From an uncultured Hyphomicrobiales bacterium (lineage in GTDB: Bacteria; Pseudomonadota; Alphaproteobacteria; Rhizobiales; Beijerinckiaceae), in contig CAIOVE010000025.1 in assembly GCA_903861645.1 (NCBI GenBank), positions 1 through 64,000 of the forward strand: DNA of 64,000 bases. The letters are read 5' to 3'. The notes under the pieces were generated by a model. The model was not told where the DNA came from, did no database searches, and saw only the letters and a program-made list of their open reading frames with translations. Each line of letters starts with the position of its first letter. Position 1 is the first letter of the stretch. The position numbers were made by a program, and so were the translations under genes. Positions 24,571 to 34,264 of this stretch are shown here, in pieces.

Positions 24571-25140
24571 TCAGACCGACGCGCGCGCCTCGAATGATTC
24601 GCTTGTCGCGCCGAGCGGAAAACTCGCTTCCTCTATATAGGGGCCGCCGCCAACCGAATCGCGCGACGAGTAGAGAATGAATCGCTCCGCCTCGAAGGTG
24701 ATCGACGACGGCCGGCTGCGCGAACCCAGATAATCGGCGACGGCTTCGGGCGATACGCCGCGCAGGCGCGCAAGCGTCACATGTGGCGCGTATTTGCGCG
24801 TTTCCGGCGGCAGGCCGACGCGACGCGCGGCGCGCTCATGCTCCGCCTGCAACGCCATCAAGGCCGGCGTCGGTTTCGCCGTGGCGACCAGCGCGCGCGG
24901 ACGATCGCCGCCAAAGGCGCCGACGCCGGTCAGGGTAACGGTGAAGGCGGGCCGCCTCATCCGTTCGAGTTCATCGAAGAAATCGTGCGCGACGCGCGTG
25001 TCGACGTCGCCGATAAAGCGCAACGTCAGATGATAGAAATCCGGATCGATCCAGCGCGCGCCGAACATGCCGCCGCGTAGAAACGCGAGTTCGTCTGCGA
25101 TGTCGGGAGGAATTTCAAGGCCAGTAAACAATCTGGGCAT
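24571..25140 (-). CDS. thpR: RNA 2',3'-cyclic phosphodiesterase (2'-5' RNA ligase family)
   Basis: MPRLFTGLEIPPDIADELAFLRGG..., two HxT motifs (YHLTLRFIGD, PHVTLARLRG). Confidence 0.88.
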   Translation of the reverse strand: MPRLFTGLEIPPDIADELAFLRGGMFGARWIDPDFYHLTLRFIGDVDTRVAHDFFDELERMRRPAFTVTLTGVGAFGGDRPRALVATAKPTPALMALQAEHERAARRVGLPPETRKYAPHVTLARLRGVSPEAVADYLGSRSRPSSITFEAERFILYSSRDSVGGGPYIEEASFPLGATSESFEARASV

Positions 25141-25229
25141 GATGGCTCCTCCACGCGGGCGAAAGCCGCATCGCGAATCAGTCACCCTCGAAAGCTAACG
25201 GACTTCCAGGGGGCGCGACAGGGCGGACG

Positions 25230-25910
25230 TCAGGTTTTCGCCCGCGATCGTGACAACAGAATTTCGACGGTCGGCATGATCCGGTCGACGATCAGCTTCA
25301 CGCCAGCCGCGTTGGGGTGCAGTCCATCGGACAGGCCCAGCGCGGCGTTGCCCGCCACGCCATCGAGAAAAAACGGATAGAGCGGCGCGTCGAATTGCCG
25401 GGCGAGGTCGGGAAAGATCGCGTTGAACTTGCGTTCGTAGTCGGCGCCCATGCCGGGCGCGGCGACCATGCCGGCCAGCATGGGCTGAACGCCACGCGCC
25501 TTGAGCTTTTCCAGAATGGACGCAATGGCTTGCCTGGTGATCGCGGGATCGACGCCGCGCAACATGTCGTTGGCTCCGACCTCGACAATGGCGACGGCGG
25601 TGTCGCCGTCGAGCGCCCAGTCAAGTCGCTCCAGCGCGGCGCTGGCCGTGTCGCCGGAGACTCCGGCGTTCACGACCTCGACATCGTGGCCGGCGGCGCG
25701 CAAGGCGCGTTCGAGCACGACGGGAAAGGCGTCCTTCTCCGGCAATAGATAGCCTGCGGTGAGACTGTCGCCGAGGGCGAGAATGCGAATGGGCCGCGCC
25801 ATCGCCATGTTTACCATCCCCGGGCACATCAAAATCACGAGAGCGCCGACCGCCGTCGCGCGCACGCGTTGGACGAATCGGCTCGCGCCACCATATGAAC
25901 CTTCAGTCAA
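25230..25910 (-). CDS. Arylesterase / SGNH hydrolase, TesA-like
   Basis: IRILALGDSLTAGYLLPEKDAFPVVLERALRAAG...EVGANDMLRGVDP...DGLHPNAAG. Confidence 0.88.
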   Translation of the reverse strand: MTEGSYGGASRFVQRVRATAVGALVILMCPGMVNMAMARPIRILALGDSLTAGYLLPEKDAFPVVLERALRAAGHDVEVVNAGVSGDTASAALERLDWALDGDTAVAIVEVGANDMLRGVDPAITRQAIASILEKLKARGVQPMLAGMVAAPGMGADYERKFNAIFPDLARQFDAPLYPFFLDGVAGNAALGLSDGLHPNAAGVKLIVDRIMPTVEILLSRSRAKT

Positions 25911-25990
25911 GCCGATGCCTTCCCGCTTCTCTTTGCTGATTTAAGCGCGATCATCGGACCCGCAAGCCCCGCGCGGCCGGAGAACCATCC

Positions 25991-26719
25991 ATGCCTTCAT
26001 CCGCCGCCACGCCGTCGCGACCCGCGATCGAGTTGCGCGACGTCCACCTCAGTCTGGGACGCGCCGCCGCGCGTGTCCATATCCTGAAGGGCGTCAGCCT
26101 CGAGGTTGCGTCGGGGGAGGCGGTCGGCCTCGTCGGCCCCTCGGGGTCGGGGAAATCGACCATGCTGATGGTGATGGCGGGTCTGGAACGGCCCGATTCT
26201 GGCGTCGTCAGGCTGGATGGCAAGGACATCGGCGCGATGAGCGAGGACGCGCTGGCCCGGTTTCGCGGCGCGCGCGTCGGCATCGTGTTTCAGTCATTTC
26301 ATCTGATCCCGACCATGACGGCGCTTGAAAACGTCGCGATCCCCCTCGAATTGCAGGGCAGGGCCGACGCCGGGGCGATCGCCGCGCGCGAATTGCGCGC
26401 CGTCGGCCTCGGCGAGCGACTTTCGCATTATCCGGCGCAGCTATCGGGCGGCGAACAGCAACGCGTCGCGCTGGCCCGCGCGCTCGCGCCCAACCCGGCG
26501 ATCCTCGTCGCGGATGAACCAACCGGCAATCTCGACGAGACATCGGGCGAGTCGATTGTCGAACTGATGTTCGCGCTCAGGCGTGAGCGCGGCGCGACGC
26601 TCGTGCTGGTGACCCATGACGCGACGCTCGCGGCGCGCTGCGATCGGACGATCCGCATCAGATCCGGCGAAATCGTCTCGGATGGCCGCGAGACCACCGA
26701 CGCGGCGCTGGCGACATGA
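25991..26719 (+). CDS. ABC transporter ATP-binding protein, YbbA/LolD type
   Basis: GPSGSGKSTMLMVMAGLERPDSGVV, LSGGEQQRVALARALAPNPAILVADEPTGNLD. Confidence 0.9.
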   Translation: MPSSAATPSRPAIELRDVHLSLGRAAARVHILKGVSLEVASGEAVGLVGPSGSGKSTMLMVMAGLERPDSGVVRLDGKDIGAMSEDALARFRGARVGIVFQSFHLIPTMTALENVAIPLELQGRADAGAIAARELRAVGLGERLSHYPAQLSGGEQQRVALARALAPNPAILVADEPTGNLDETSGESIVELMFALRRERGATLVLVTHDATLAARCDRTIRIRSGEIVSDGRETTDAALAT

Positions 26720-29292
26720 CCGGCTCATCCGCCGTGGGCGCTCTCTGGCTCGCGCTGCGTTTTGGCGCGCGCGATCTGCGCGGCGGCATTCGCGGCTTCG
26801 GAGTATTTCTGGCCTGTATCGCGCTGGGCGTGGCGGCGATCGTCGCCGTGTCCTCGATCTCGCGTGGTCTGTCGGACGGGCTGGCGCGCGAGGGTCGGCG
26901 CATTCTCGGCGGCGATGTCGCCTTCTCGCTGATGCATCGCGAATTGAGCGGCGAGGAGCGCGCCTATCTGGCGAGCCGCGGCGATCTGTCGACGCTGGCG
27001 TCGATGCGGTCCATGGCGCGCAAGCCGGATGGCGATTCAACACTGGCAGAGTTGAAAGCCGTGCCGCCGGAATATCCGGCGATTGGCGAGGTCGTATTAT
27101 CGCCGCCCATGCCGCTGGCCGAGGCGCTGGCGACGCGCGACGGGCTGCCCGGCTTTGTCGCGGAAGCCGCGCTCGCGGCGCGACTGGACCTGAAACCCGG
27201 CGATGTCGCGATGATCGGCGACGCCAGGCTGATCTATCGCGCCGCGCTCGTCTCCGAACCCGACAAGCTTGGCGGCGGCGTGGGCTTCGGACCCCGCATC
27301 ATCCTGTCGCTCGACGCCTTCCGCGCGTCGGGGCTCGTGCAACCGGGCTCGCTGGTCCGCTGGTCGAACAGGCTCGTCCTGTCGAACCGAACGGACGGCG
27401 CGACCGCCAGCGACAAGGATGTCGTCTCGCTGATCGATGGCGCGCGCGCGGCCTTCCCGGAGGCCGGGTGGGAGGTGCGCACGCGAACCAACGTTTCCCC
27501 GCAGTTCGAGAAAAATCTTGAGCGCTTCACCCAGTTCCTCGTGCTCGTGGGACTGACCGCGCTGGTGGTGGGCGGCGTCGGCGTCGCCAACGCGGCGCGC
27601 GCCTTCGTTGATCGTAAGATGACGGATCTCGCGACTTACAAGGCGCTGGGCGCGACGGGCGGACGCGTTTTTCTCATCGCCCTGGCGGAAATCGGACTCA
27701 TCGCGGCGGGCGGCGTCGTCATCGGCCTTGGCCTTGGCGCGGCCGCGCCTTTTCTTGCCGCCTCCGGCCTGCGCGAAATCTCGCCGCTGCCATTCGAGGC
27801 CTCGATTTATCCGCGTGAACTCGCCGCGGGCGCGCTCTATGGCGTGCTGACCGCGCTGGCGTTCTCGCTGGCGCCCATCGGCGGAGCGCACGACGCGCCG
27901 GTTTCGGCCCTATTTCGCAGCAGGATCGAACCGGGCGAGGGTTGGCCGCGCCCGCGCTATCTCGTCATGCTCGGCTTCGTGGCGACCGCCCTTGTTGGCT
28001 CGATCGTTTATCTGTCGACGGACCGTCGACTGGCCGCGATCTACATCGGCGCGACGCTGGCCAGTTTCGTTTTCCTGCGCGTGGTCGCGACCGCGATCAT
28101 GTGGGCCGCCCGCCGCCTGCCAAGGCCATCCGGCGTCGAGGGCCGTTTGGCGCTCGCCAATATTCATCGTCCCGGCGCGCCGACGCCCTCGGTGGTGTTG
28201 TCGCTGGGCCTCGGACTCGCCCTGCTCGTCACGCTGACGCAGATCGACGGCAATCTGCGCGATCAATTGCAACAAACGCTGCCGGGACAGACGCCAAGTT
28301 TCTTTTTTCTCGACCTTCGCAACGCCGACGCCACGCGGTTCGGCGATTACCTGAGGGACCACGCGCCCGACGCGAAGGTCGAGCAGGTTCCGATGATGCG
28401 TGGGCGCATCGTGCGCCTCAAGGGCCAGCGGCCCGAGGACATCAAGGCGTCCGAGGACGCCGCGTGGGCGCTGGAAGGCGACCGGGGCATCACCTACGCG
28501 ACCGCCCTGCCCGAAGGCTCGAAACTCGTTGAAGGCGACTGGTGGCCGGAGACCTACGCCGGACCGCCGCTGGTCTCCATGGAGGCGGGCATCGCCCGGG
28601 GACTCGGCCTGAAAATCGGCGACGATGTCACGCTGAATGTGCTCGGACGCAACATCAACGCCCGCATCGCCAATCTGCGCGTGGTAAACTGGCGATCGCT
28701 CGGAATCAATTTCGTTTTTGTTTTTTCACCCAACACCTTCGCCGGCGCTCCCCACACCCTGCTCGCGACGGCGACCTTCCCCAAGGGAAGCAACGCCACG
28801 CGCGAAATCGCCTTGTTGCGCGACATCTCCAGGGCCTTCCCCACCGTCACCAGCGTGCGCGTCAAGGACGCGCTCGACGCGCTGGCCGACATCATGGCGC
28901 AACTGACGCTGGCGATACGCGCCGCGTCGGGCGTCGCGCTGGTCGCCTCCGCGCTGGTGCTGGCGGGCGCGGTGGCGGCCGGGCAGCGCACGCGGCTTTA
29001 CGAAGGCGTCGTGCTGAAAACGCTGGGCGCCACGCGCTGGCGATTGCTCCGCGCTCTGCTTTACGAATATGGCGCGCTTGGCGCGGTGACGGCCGCCTTC
29101 GGCGTTGGCGCCGGGGGACTCGCGGCGTGGGCGATTCTGACCCGTGTCATGAAGCTGGACGAATTCGTCTGGCTCTGGTCGTCGGCGCTGGGCGCGGTCG
29201 CCATCGCGCTGTTCCTGACCATTGGCATCGGCGTCGCCGGGGCATGGCGGGTGCTCGGGCAAAAGCCAGCCGCCTATTTGCGCGACCTCTAG
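26716..29292 (+). CDS. ABC transporter permease, YbbP/FtsX-like
   Basis: 858-aa multi-TM protein with two FtsX-like domains; ATGA-overlaps the ATPase gene. Confidence 0.88.
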   Translation: MTGSSAVGALWLALRFGARDLRGGIRGFGVFLACIALGVAAIVAVSSISRGLSDGLAREGRRILGGDVAFSLMHRELSGEERAYLASRGDLSTLASMRSMARKPDGDSTLAELKAVPPEYPAIGEVVLSPPMPLAEALATRDGLPGFVAEAALAARLDLKPGDVAMIGDARLIYRAALVSEPDKLGGGVGFGPRIILSLDAFRASGLVQPGSLVRWSNRLVLSNRTDGATASDKDVVSLIDGARAAFPEAGWEVRTRTNVSPQFEKNLERFTQFLVLVGLTALVVGGVGVANAARAFVDRKMTDLATYKALGATGGRVFLIALAEIGLIAAGGVVIGLGLGAAAPFLAASGLREISPLPFEASIYPRELAAGALYGVLTALAFSLAPIGGAHDAPVSALFRSRIEPGEGWPRPRYLVMLGFVATALVGSIVYLSTDRRLAAIYIGATLASFVFLRVVATAIMWAARRLPRPSGVEGRLALANIHRPGAPTPSVVLSLGLGLALLVTLTQIDGNLRDQLQQTLPGQTPSFFFLDLRNADATRFGDYLRDHAPDAKVEQVPMMRGRIVRLKGQRPEDIKASEDAAWALEGDRGITYATALPEGSKLVEGDWWPETYAGPPLVSMEAGIARGLGLKIGDDVTLNVLGRNINARIANLRVVNWRSLGINFVFVFSPNTFAGAPHTLLATATFPKGSNATREIALLRDISRAFPTVTSVRVKDALDALADIMAQLTLAIRAASGVALVASALVLAGAVAAGQRTRLYEGVVLKTLGATRWRLLRALLYEYGALGAVTAAFGVGAGGLAAWAILTRVMKLDEFVWLWSSALGAVAIALFLTIGIGVAGAWRVLGQKPAAYLRDL

Positions 29293-29409
29293 CAAGCGCC
29301 GGCGTAGCTTGCCTCTTGTATGTCGGATGACCCGCCGCCATATTATCTACGCTTGTTCCTTGTATCGGAACAGCACGAGGGGCGTCCCGCCCCGAACACG
29401 GAGGGATAT

Positions 29410-30165
29410 ATGTCCGACTTCGACCGCAACGCCTCGGCCCGGTGGGGGTCCAGCGTCGCCCGGTCCGGTTCAGCCGAGATCGACCAGGGCCTGCGATCCT
29501 ATATGCTCGGCGTCTACAACTACATGACGGTCGGCCTCGCGGTCACCGGCGTGGTCGCCCTGGGCACGCAAATGCTCGCCGGCCCGGACATTCGTCATCT
29601 CACGGCCTTCGGCAATGCGATCTACCGCAGCCCGCTGCACTTCGTCGTGATGCTGGCGCCGCTGGCCTTCGTGTTTTTCTTCTCGTTCCGCATCGACCGC
29701 ATGTCGGCGGCCACGGCGCGCAATACGTTCCTTCTATTCGCCGCGGCGATGGGCCTGTCGCTGTCGACGATCCTTTATGTCTATACGGGCCAGTCCATCA
29801 CGCGCGCGTTTTTCATCACGGCGACGGCGTTCGGCGGATTGAGCCTTTATGGCTACACGACCAAGCGCGACCTTTCGCCGGTCGGCTCGTTTCTGGTGAT
29901 GGGCCTGATTGGCCTCATCATCGCGAGTCTCGTGAACCTGTTCCTGCAGAGCTCGGGATTCCAGTTCGCCCTGAGCTGCCTGTCGGTGCTGATCTTCGCG
30001 GGCCTGACCGCGTGGGATACGCAGTCGATCAAGGAAATGTATTACGCCAACGACGACGCCGAGACGGCGACCAAGAAGTCGGTGAATGGCGCGCTGCAAC
30101 TCTATCTCGACTTTATCAACATCTTCACGGCGCTGCTGCAACTGACGGGCAGCCGCAACGACTGA
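29410..30165 (+). CDS. Bax inhibitor-1/YccA family membrane protein
   Basis: MSDFDRNASARWGSS...QGLRSYMLGVYNYMTVGLAVTG...AWDTQSIKEMYYANDDAE. Confidence 0.9.
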   Translation: MSDFDRNASARWGSSVARSGSAEIDQGLRSYMLGVYNYMTVGLAVTGVVALGTQMLAGPDIRHLTAFGNAIYRSPLHFVVMLAPLAFVFFFSFRIDRMSAATARNTFLLFAAAMGLSLSTILYVYTGQSITRAFFITATAFGGLSLYGYTTKRDLSPVGSFLVMGLIGLIIASLVNLFLQSSGFQFALSCLSVLIFAGLTAWDTQSIKEMYYANDDAETATKKSVNGALQLYLDFINIFTALLQLTGSRND

Positions 30166-30191
30166 CGCCAACGCCTGGCGAATACCAAGAA

Positions 30192-30216
30192 CCCCGCGCT
30201 CCGGCGCGGGGTTTTT
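30192..30216. terminator. Rho-independent terminator downstream of BI-1 gene
   Basis: CCCCGCGC-TCCG-GCGCGGGG followed by TTTTT. Confidence 0.85.
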
Positions 30217-30220
30217 CGTT

Positions 30221-30718
30221 TCAGCCGGTCACGAGCCGAACGCGCTTGTCGAGCACGGCGATGACGCGCTCCAGATCAACGCCGCGCTTCATGATCAATC
30301 CCGTCGCCGCGATGACCGAATAGGCGCCCTGCTTGCGCGCGAGCTTGGGATCTTTCTCGATGCGATAGAGCGGCATTTCCGAGGTTCGACGGAAAATGGA
30401 GAAAACGGCGCGCTGGGCGCCGAAATCAATGGCGTAGTCGCGCCATTCGCCCGCGGCGACCATGCGGCCATACAGGTTCATGATGACGCGCAATTCGTGC
30501 CGGTCGAAGGAGACGATCGTCGGCGCGGAGGATCGCTGGACAGGCGCGACCGGCGCGACGGGCGACTCGCCGTCGGACCGCAACGCCTTGAATGGAATGG
30601 GCTGTATCTCCGCCACGCGCGCCTCCTGTCCCATGTTCGCGCGAAGGTCGATTCGACGCAAGCCGCGGGAATCGTTCCTTCCTTGAGCGACGCCTCGCGG
30701 CTTCGTGAACGAATTCAC
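30221..30718 (-). CDS. DUF2794 family protein
   Basis: TIVSFDRHELRVIMNLYGRMVAAGEWRDYAIDFGAQRAVFSIFRRTSEMPLYRIEK. Confidence 0.75.
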   Translation of the reverse strand: MNSFTKPRGVAQGRNDSRGLRRIDLRANMGQEARVAEIQPIPFKALRSDGESPVAPVAPVQRSSAPTIVSFDRHELRVIMNLYGRMVAAGEWRDYAIDFGAQRAVFSIFRRTSEMPLYRIEKDPKLARKQGAYSVIAATGLIMKRGVDLERVIAVLDKRVRLVTG

Positions 30719-30737
30719 ATTTTCGCCCCTATCTGGC

Positions 30738-30917
30738 CGGACCCCCGCCCCAGTGGCCCGTCAAGGTTTGATCATCGCCTTGAAGGTTCGGTTTGCCGCC
30801 TTCCCGGATTTGTCAGCCCCCCAGCCCTCCGGGGGGCGGCGTTAGCGGACCGCCCCAGTTGGGCCAGGGTTGATCCAGACCGGCGTGGAGCCTCCGCTCC
30901 CGCCGGTCTCTTTTTTT
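30738..30917 (+). ncRNA. Candidate structured sRNA or 5' leader upstream of htpG
   Basis: Intergenic segment with several GC-rich hairpins ending in a strong terminator; 5' end is a guess from the CCCCTATCT -10-like element. Confidence 0.35.
30878..30917 (+). terminator. Rho-independent terminator upstream of htpG
   Basis: GACCGGCG-t-GGAG-cctccg-CTCC-CGCCGGTC then TCTTTTTTT (12-bp stem, one bulge). Confidence 0.85.
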
Positions 30918-31018
30918 GATCGATCGCGAGGCCCTTGAATCCCGGCGCGCGGGCGGCGATATGAGCGGCGGTCGGTTTCCGATCCGAAATCCCGTCATTT
31001 TCGTCGAAGAGGTCAGCC

Positions 31019-32959
31019 TTGTCAGAGAGCGCCGAAACGAACGCCACCGCCAAATCCCATCATTTTCAGGCCGACGTCGCGCGATTGCTGCATCTCATGG
31101 TCCATTCCGTCTATTCGGAACGGGACATCTTCCTGCGCGAACTGGTGTCCAACGCGGCCGACGCCTGCGAAAAGCTCCGCTACGAGGCGCTGTCGTCGCC
31201 CGCCCTGAAAGCCGATGACAGGCCCTTCGCCATCGGCATCGAGATCAACAAGGAGGCGGGAACCCTGGCCGTTGTCGACAATGGCGTCGGCATGAACCAG
31301 GACGATCTCGTCAACGCGCTGGGCACGATCGCCAGTTCGGGCACGCGGGCGTTTCTCGAGCGCATCGCCCCGAAAAAATCCGACGACGAGGAGCGCGAGA
31401 CCGAAGGCGGCGCGGGCGATGACGCGGCGGGCCTGATCGGCCAGTTCGGCATCGGCTTCTATTCGGCCTTCATGGTGGCCGACCGCGTCACGGTCGCCAC
31501 GCGCAAGGCGGGTTCCGCGGAGGCGTGGAGTTGGGAATCCGAAGGCAAGGGCGACTATACCATCGCGCCGCTCGACCCGGTGTCGGCGCTCGCCCATGGC
31601 ACGCGCGTCGTGCTGCACCTCAACGAAGCCTCGAAATCCTATCTGGAAGGCTGGAAGATCGAATCGATCATCCGCGAGCACTCGGGCGGCATCGCCATTC
31701 CCATCGAACTGCGCGAAGCGCCCGACGCCGACGCGCGTTCCCTGACCGACGGCGCGGCGATCTGGACAAAGCCGAAAAGCGCGCTGACGGAAAAGGATTA
31801 CACGGCTTTTTATCAGGATCTCGCCAGCCAGTTCGACGAGCCGGCGCTCACCATCCACTGGCGCGCCGAAGGCCGCCATGAATACACGGTGCTCGCCTTC
31901 ATTCCCGGCTCGCGACCGCTCGATCTTTTCGATCCCGCCCGCAAGTCCCGCGGCAAGCTCTATGTGCGCCGCGTCCTGATTTCGCAGGACAGCGACCTGC
32001 TGCCCGGCTGGCTCCGTTTCGTCCGGCTGGTGGTGGATTCAGCCGACTTGCCGCTGAACGTCTCGCGCGAAATGATTCAGGAAAGCGCCGTTTTCGCCGC
32101 CATCAAGCGGGGCGTCGCCAACCGCGTGATGCAGGAGCTGACGAAGCTCGCCGAAAACGACCCGGAAAAACTCGCGAAGGTCTGGGAGAACTTCGGCGCG
32201 GTCATCAAGGAAGGTCTCTACGAAGACCCGATGCATCGCGACGCCATATTCAAGTTCGCGCGGTTCGCGACCTCGAACAGCGGCGACACGAAGCGCACGC
32301 TCGCCAATTATGTCGCCGACCTGCGCCCCAACCAGACGGCGATCTATTATCACACGGGCGAGGACGGGAAGCGCATCGCCGCCAGCCCGCAGCTCGAGGG
32401 CTATCGCGCCCGCGGCATCGAGGTGCTGCTGCTGTCGGACCCCGTCGACCCCTTCTGGATTTCCAATTCGGTCGGCTTCGATGGCAAGCCCTTCAAATCG
32501 GCGAGTCAGGGCGCGGCGGATATTTCGACCGTGCCATTCATCGAAGGGAAAGAGGCCCCGTCGAGCGAGGCGCCCAGCGCCGAGGTCGCGACGTTGCTTG
32601 CCTTCGTCAAGCAGACGCTGGGTGAACAGGTGTCCGACGTGCGCGTCTCCGAGCGTCTCGCCGAAAGCCCAGCTTGCCTGATCGCGGCCGACAGCGCGCC
32701 CGACCGCAGGCTTGAACGACTGTTGGCCGAGCATGGCCGTCTCGATGACATCTCCAAACCGGTCTTCGAAATCAATCCGAACCATGAACTGGTCGCCTCG
32801 CTGGCGCGCCGGTTGAAGGAGGAAGCGGACAAGTCGCTGATCGAGGATTCGGCCTGGCTGCTCTTCGATGAAGCCCGCCTCATGGATGGCGAACGCCTCG
32901 CCGATCCGGCGGCCTTCGCCGCGCGGCTGCGACGGGTGCTCGCCCGGGCGGCGCATTGA
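31019..32959 (+). CDS. htpG: Molecular chaperone HtpG (Hsp90)
   Basis: HHFQADVARLLHLMVHSVYSERDIFLRELVSNAADACEKLR; TTG start with gaagagg RBS. Confidence 0.96.
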   Translation: MSESAETNATAKSHHFQADVARLLHLMVHSVYSERDIFLRELVSNAADACEKLRYEALSSPALKADDRPFAIGIEINKEAGTLAVVDNGVGMNQDDLVNALGTIASSGTRAFLERIAPKKSDDEERETEGGAGDDAAGLIGQFGIGFYSAFMVADRVTVATRKAGSAEAWSWESEGKGDYTIAPLDPVSALAHGTRVVLHLNEASKSYLEGWKIESIIREHSGGIAIPIELREAPDADARSLTDGAAIWTKPKSALTEKDYTAFYQDLASQFDEPALTIHWRAEGRHEYTVLAFIPGSRPLDLFDPARKSRGKLYVRRVLISQDSDLLPGWLRFVRLVVDSADLPLNVSREMIQESAVFAAIKRGVANRVMQELTKLAENDPEKLAKVWENFGAVIKEGLYEDPMHRDAIFKFARFATSNSGDTKRTLANYVADLRPNQTAIYYHTGEDGKRIAASPQLEGYRARGIEVLLLSDPVDPFWISNSVGFDGKPFKSASQGAADISTVPFIEGKEAPSSEAPSAEVATLLAFVKQTLGEQVSDVRVSERLAESPACLIAADSAPDRRLERLLAEHGRLDDISKPVFEINPNHELVASLARRLKEEADKSLIEDSAWLLFDEARLMDGERLADPAAFAARLRRVLARAAH

Positions 32960-33858
32960 GCGCCGCCGCGACGGCCATTCCCGGACTGACGTCCGCGACC
33001 ACGCGCCGGCGCGCCATGGCCCTGATGATCGACGCCTTCGAAGGCGTGGGCATCGATGACCCGGCCCATGACGCGAGGCTGCTGCTTTGCGCGGCGGCCG
33101 GCGTCGACCACGCGGCGCTGATCCGCGATCCCGAGGCTCCATTGGACGATGAGGCCAGCGAACGACTGGCCGGGTTCGCGGGACGACGGTTGGCGCGCGA
33201 GCCCGTGACGCGCATTCTTGGCATGCGCGGCTTCTGGAGCCTCGACGTCGAGGTCGCGGCGGGCGCGCTCGACCCGCGGCCGGATTCCGAAACGCTGATT
33301 GACGCGGCCCTGCGCCTGTTTGGCGACCGGCAGGAGGAAGCGCTCCGCCTCGCCGATCTCGGGTCCGGCTCGGGCGCGCTGATCTGCGCACTGCTGGATG
33401 TTTTCCCCAACGCGACCGGTCTCGCGGTCGACATCGCCCCCGCCGCGCGCGACCTCACAAGACGCAATCTCGCCAGATGCGGTTTTGCCGCGCGCGGCGA
33501 GGCGCGACTGGGCGACTGGACGGAGCTCGGGGAAGGAGATTTCGATCTCGTCGTGTCGAACCCGCCCTATATTGCTTCCGCGGAAATAGACGGACTCGAT
33601 CCGGAAGTCCGGAATTTCGATCCACGCATCGCCCTCGATGGCGGACCAGACGGATTGGACGCCTATCGCTCCCTCGCCTCGGTTCTGCCCCGCCTTCTCA
33701 AACGGGGCGGCCACGCGATCTTGGAAGTTGGATGGACGCAGGCGGCGGACGTGCTGCGGACCCTCGAATCGACGGAACTGCTTGGCGTCGGAACGCAACG
33801 CGATCTGTCCGGGGTGGAGCGCGCGGTGCTGCTGGAGCGCCCGAAACGGACTGATTGA
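32956..33858 (+). CDS. prmC: Peptide chain release factor N(5)-glutamine methyltransferase
   Basis: DLGSGSGALICALLDVFP, DLVVSNPPYIAS (NPPY motif); TTG start overlapping the htpG stop. Confidence 0.93.
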   Translation: MSAAATAIPGLTSATTRRRAMALMIDAFEGVGIDDPAHDARLLLCAAAGVDHAALIRDPEAPLDDEASERLAGFAGRRLAREPVTRILGMRGFWSLDVEVAAGALDPRPDSETLIDAALRLFGDRQEEALRLADLGSGSGALICALLDVFPNATGLAVDIAPAARDLTRRNLARCGFAARGEARLGDWTELGEGDFDLVVSNPPYIASAEIDGLDPEVRNFDPRIALDGGPDGLDAYRSLASVLPRLLKRGGHAILEVGWTQAADVLRTLESTELLGVGTQRDLSGVERAVLLERPKRTD

Positions 33859-34264
33859 CGCTGGAGCTTGGCTTTTTGGCGCCTGCCCCTTGGCGAAGCG
33901 GCGCAAATGGACTACAAGATCGATAGTAATCGCTCTGAAGCGTATATCGCTCGAGCGTCGGCGTCCCGGAGAGCCCGGCTTTCCGAACCCAACGCCAAAT
34001 CAATCAGGAGATTAGACGCCGATTTGCCGCGATGTTGACTGGCTCTGGGGAGAGAGCGGGGTCGAGGCGATATTGGCGCGCGGGGGCCCGGACCGGGAAA
34101 TCCGTGACGGATTGATGTGAAACGGTTCCGACCTCAATCGCCATGGGCGGTCGGATAGCGCGGCGACGCCGCGAGCGCATGGCGAGTTTCTCAAATCGGA
34201 GCTGGGGCGTCCGCGCCAGACTCGAGTGGTTGATCGGCAGCGGCCAAACACGCAAGGATCGTAG

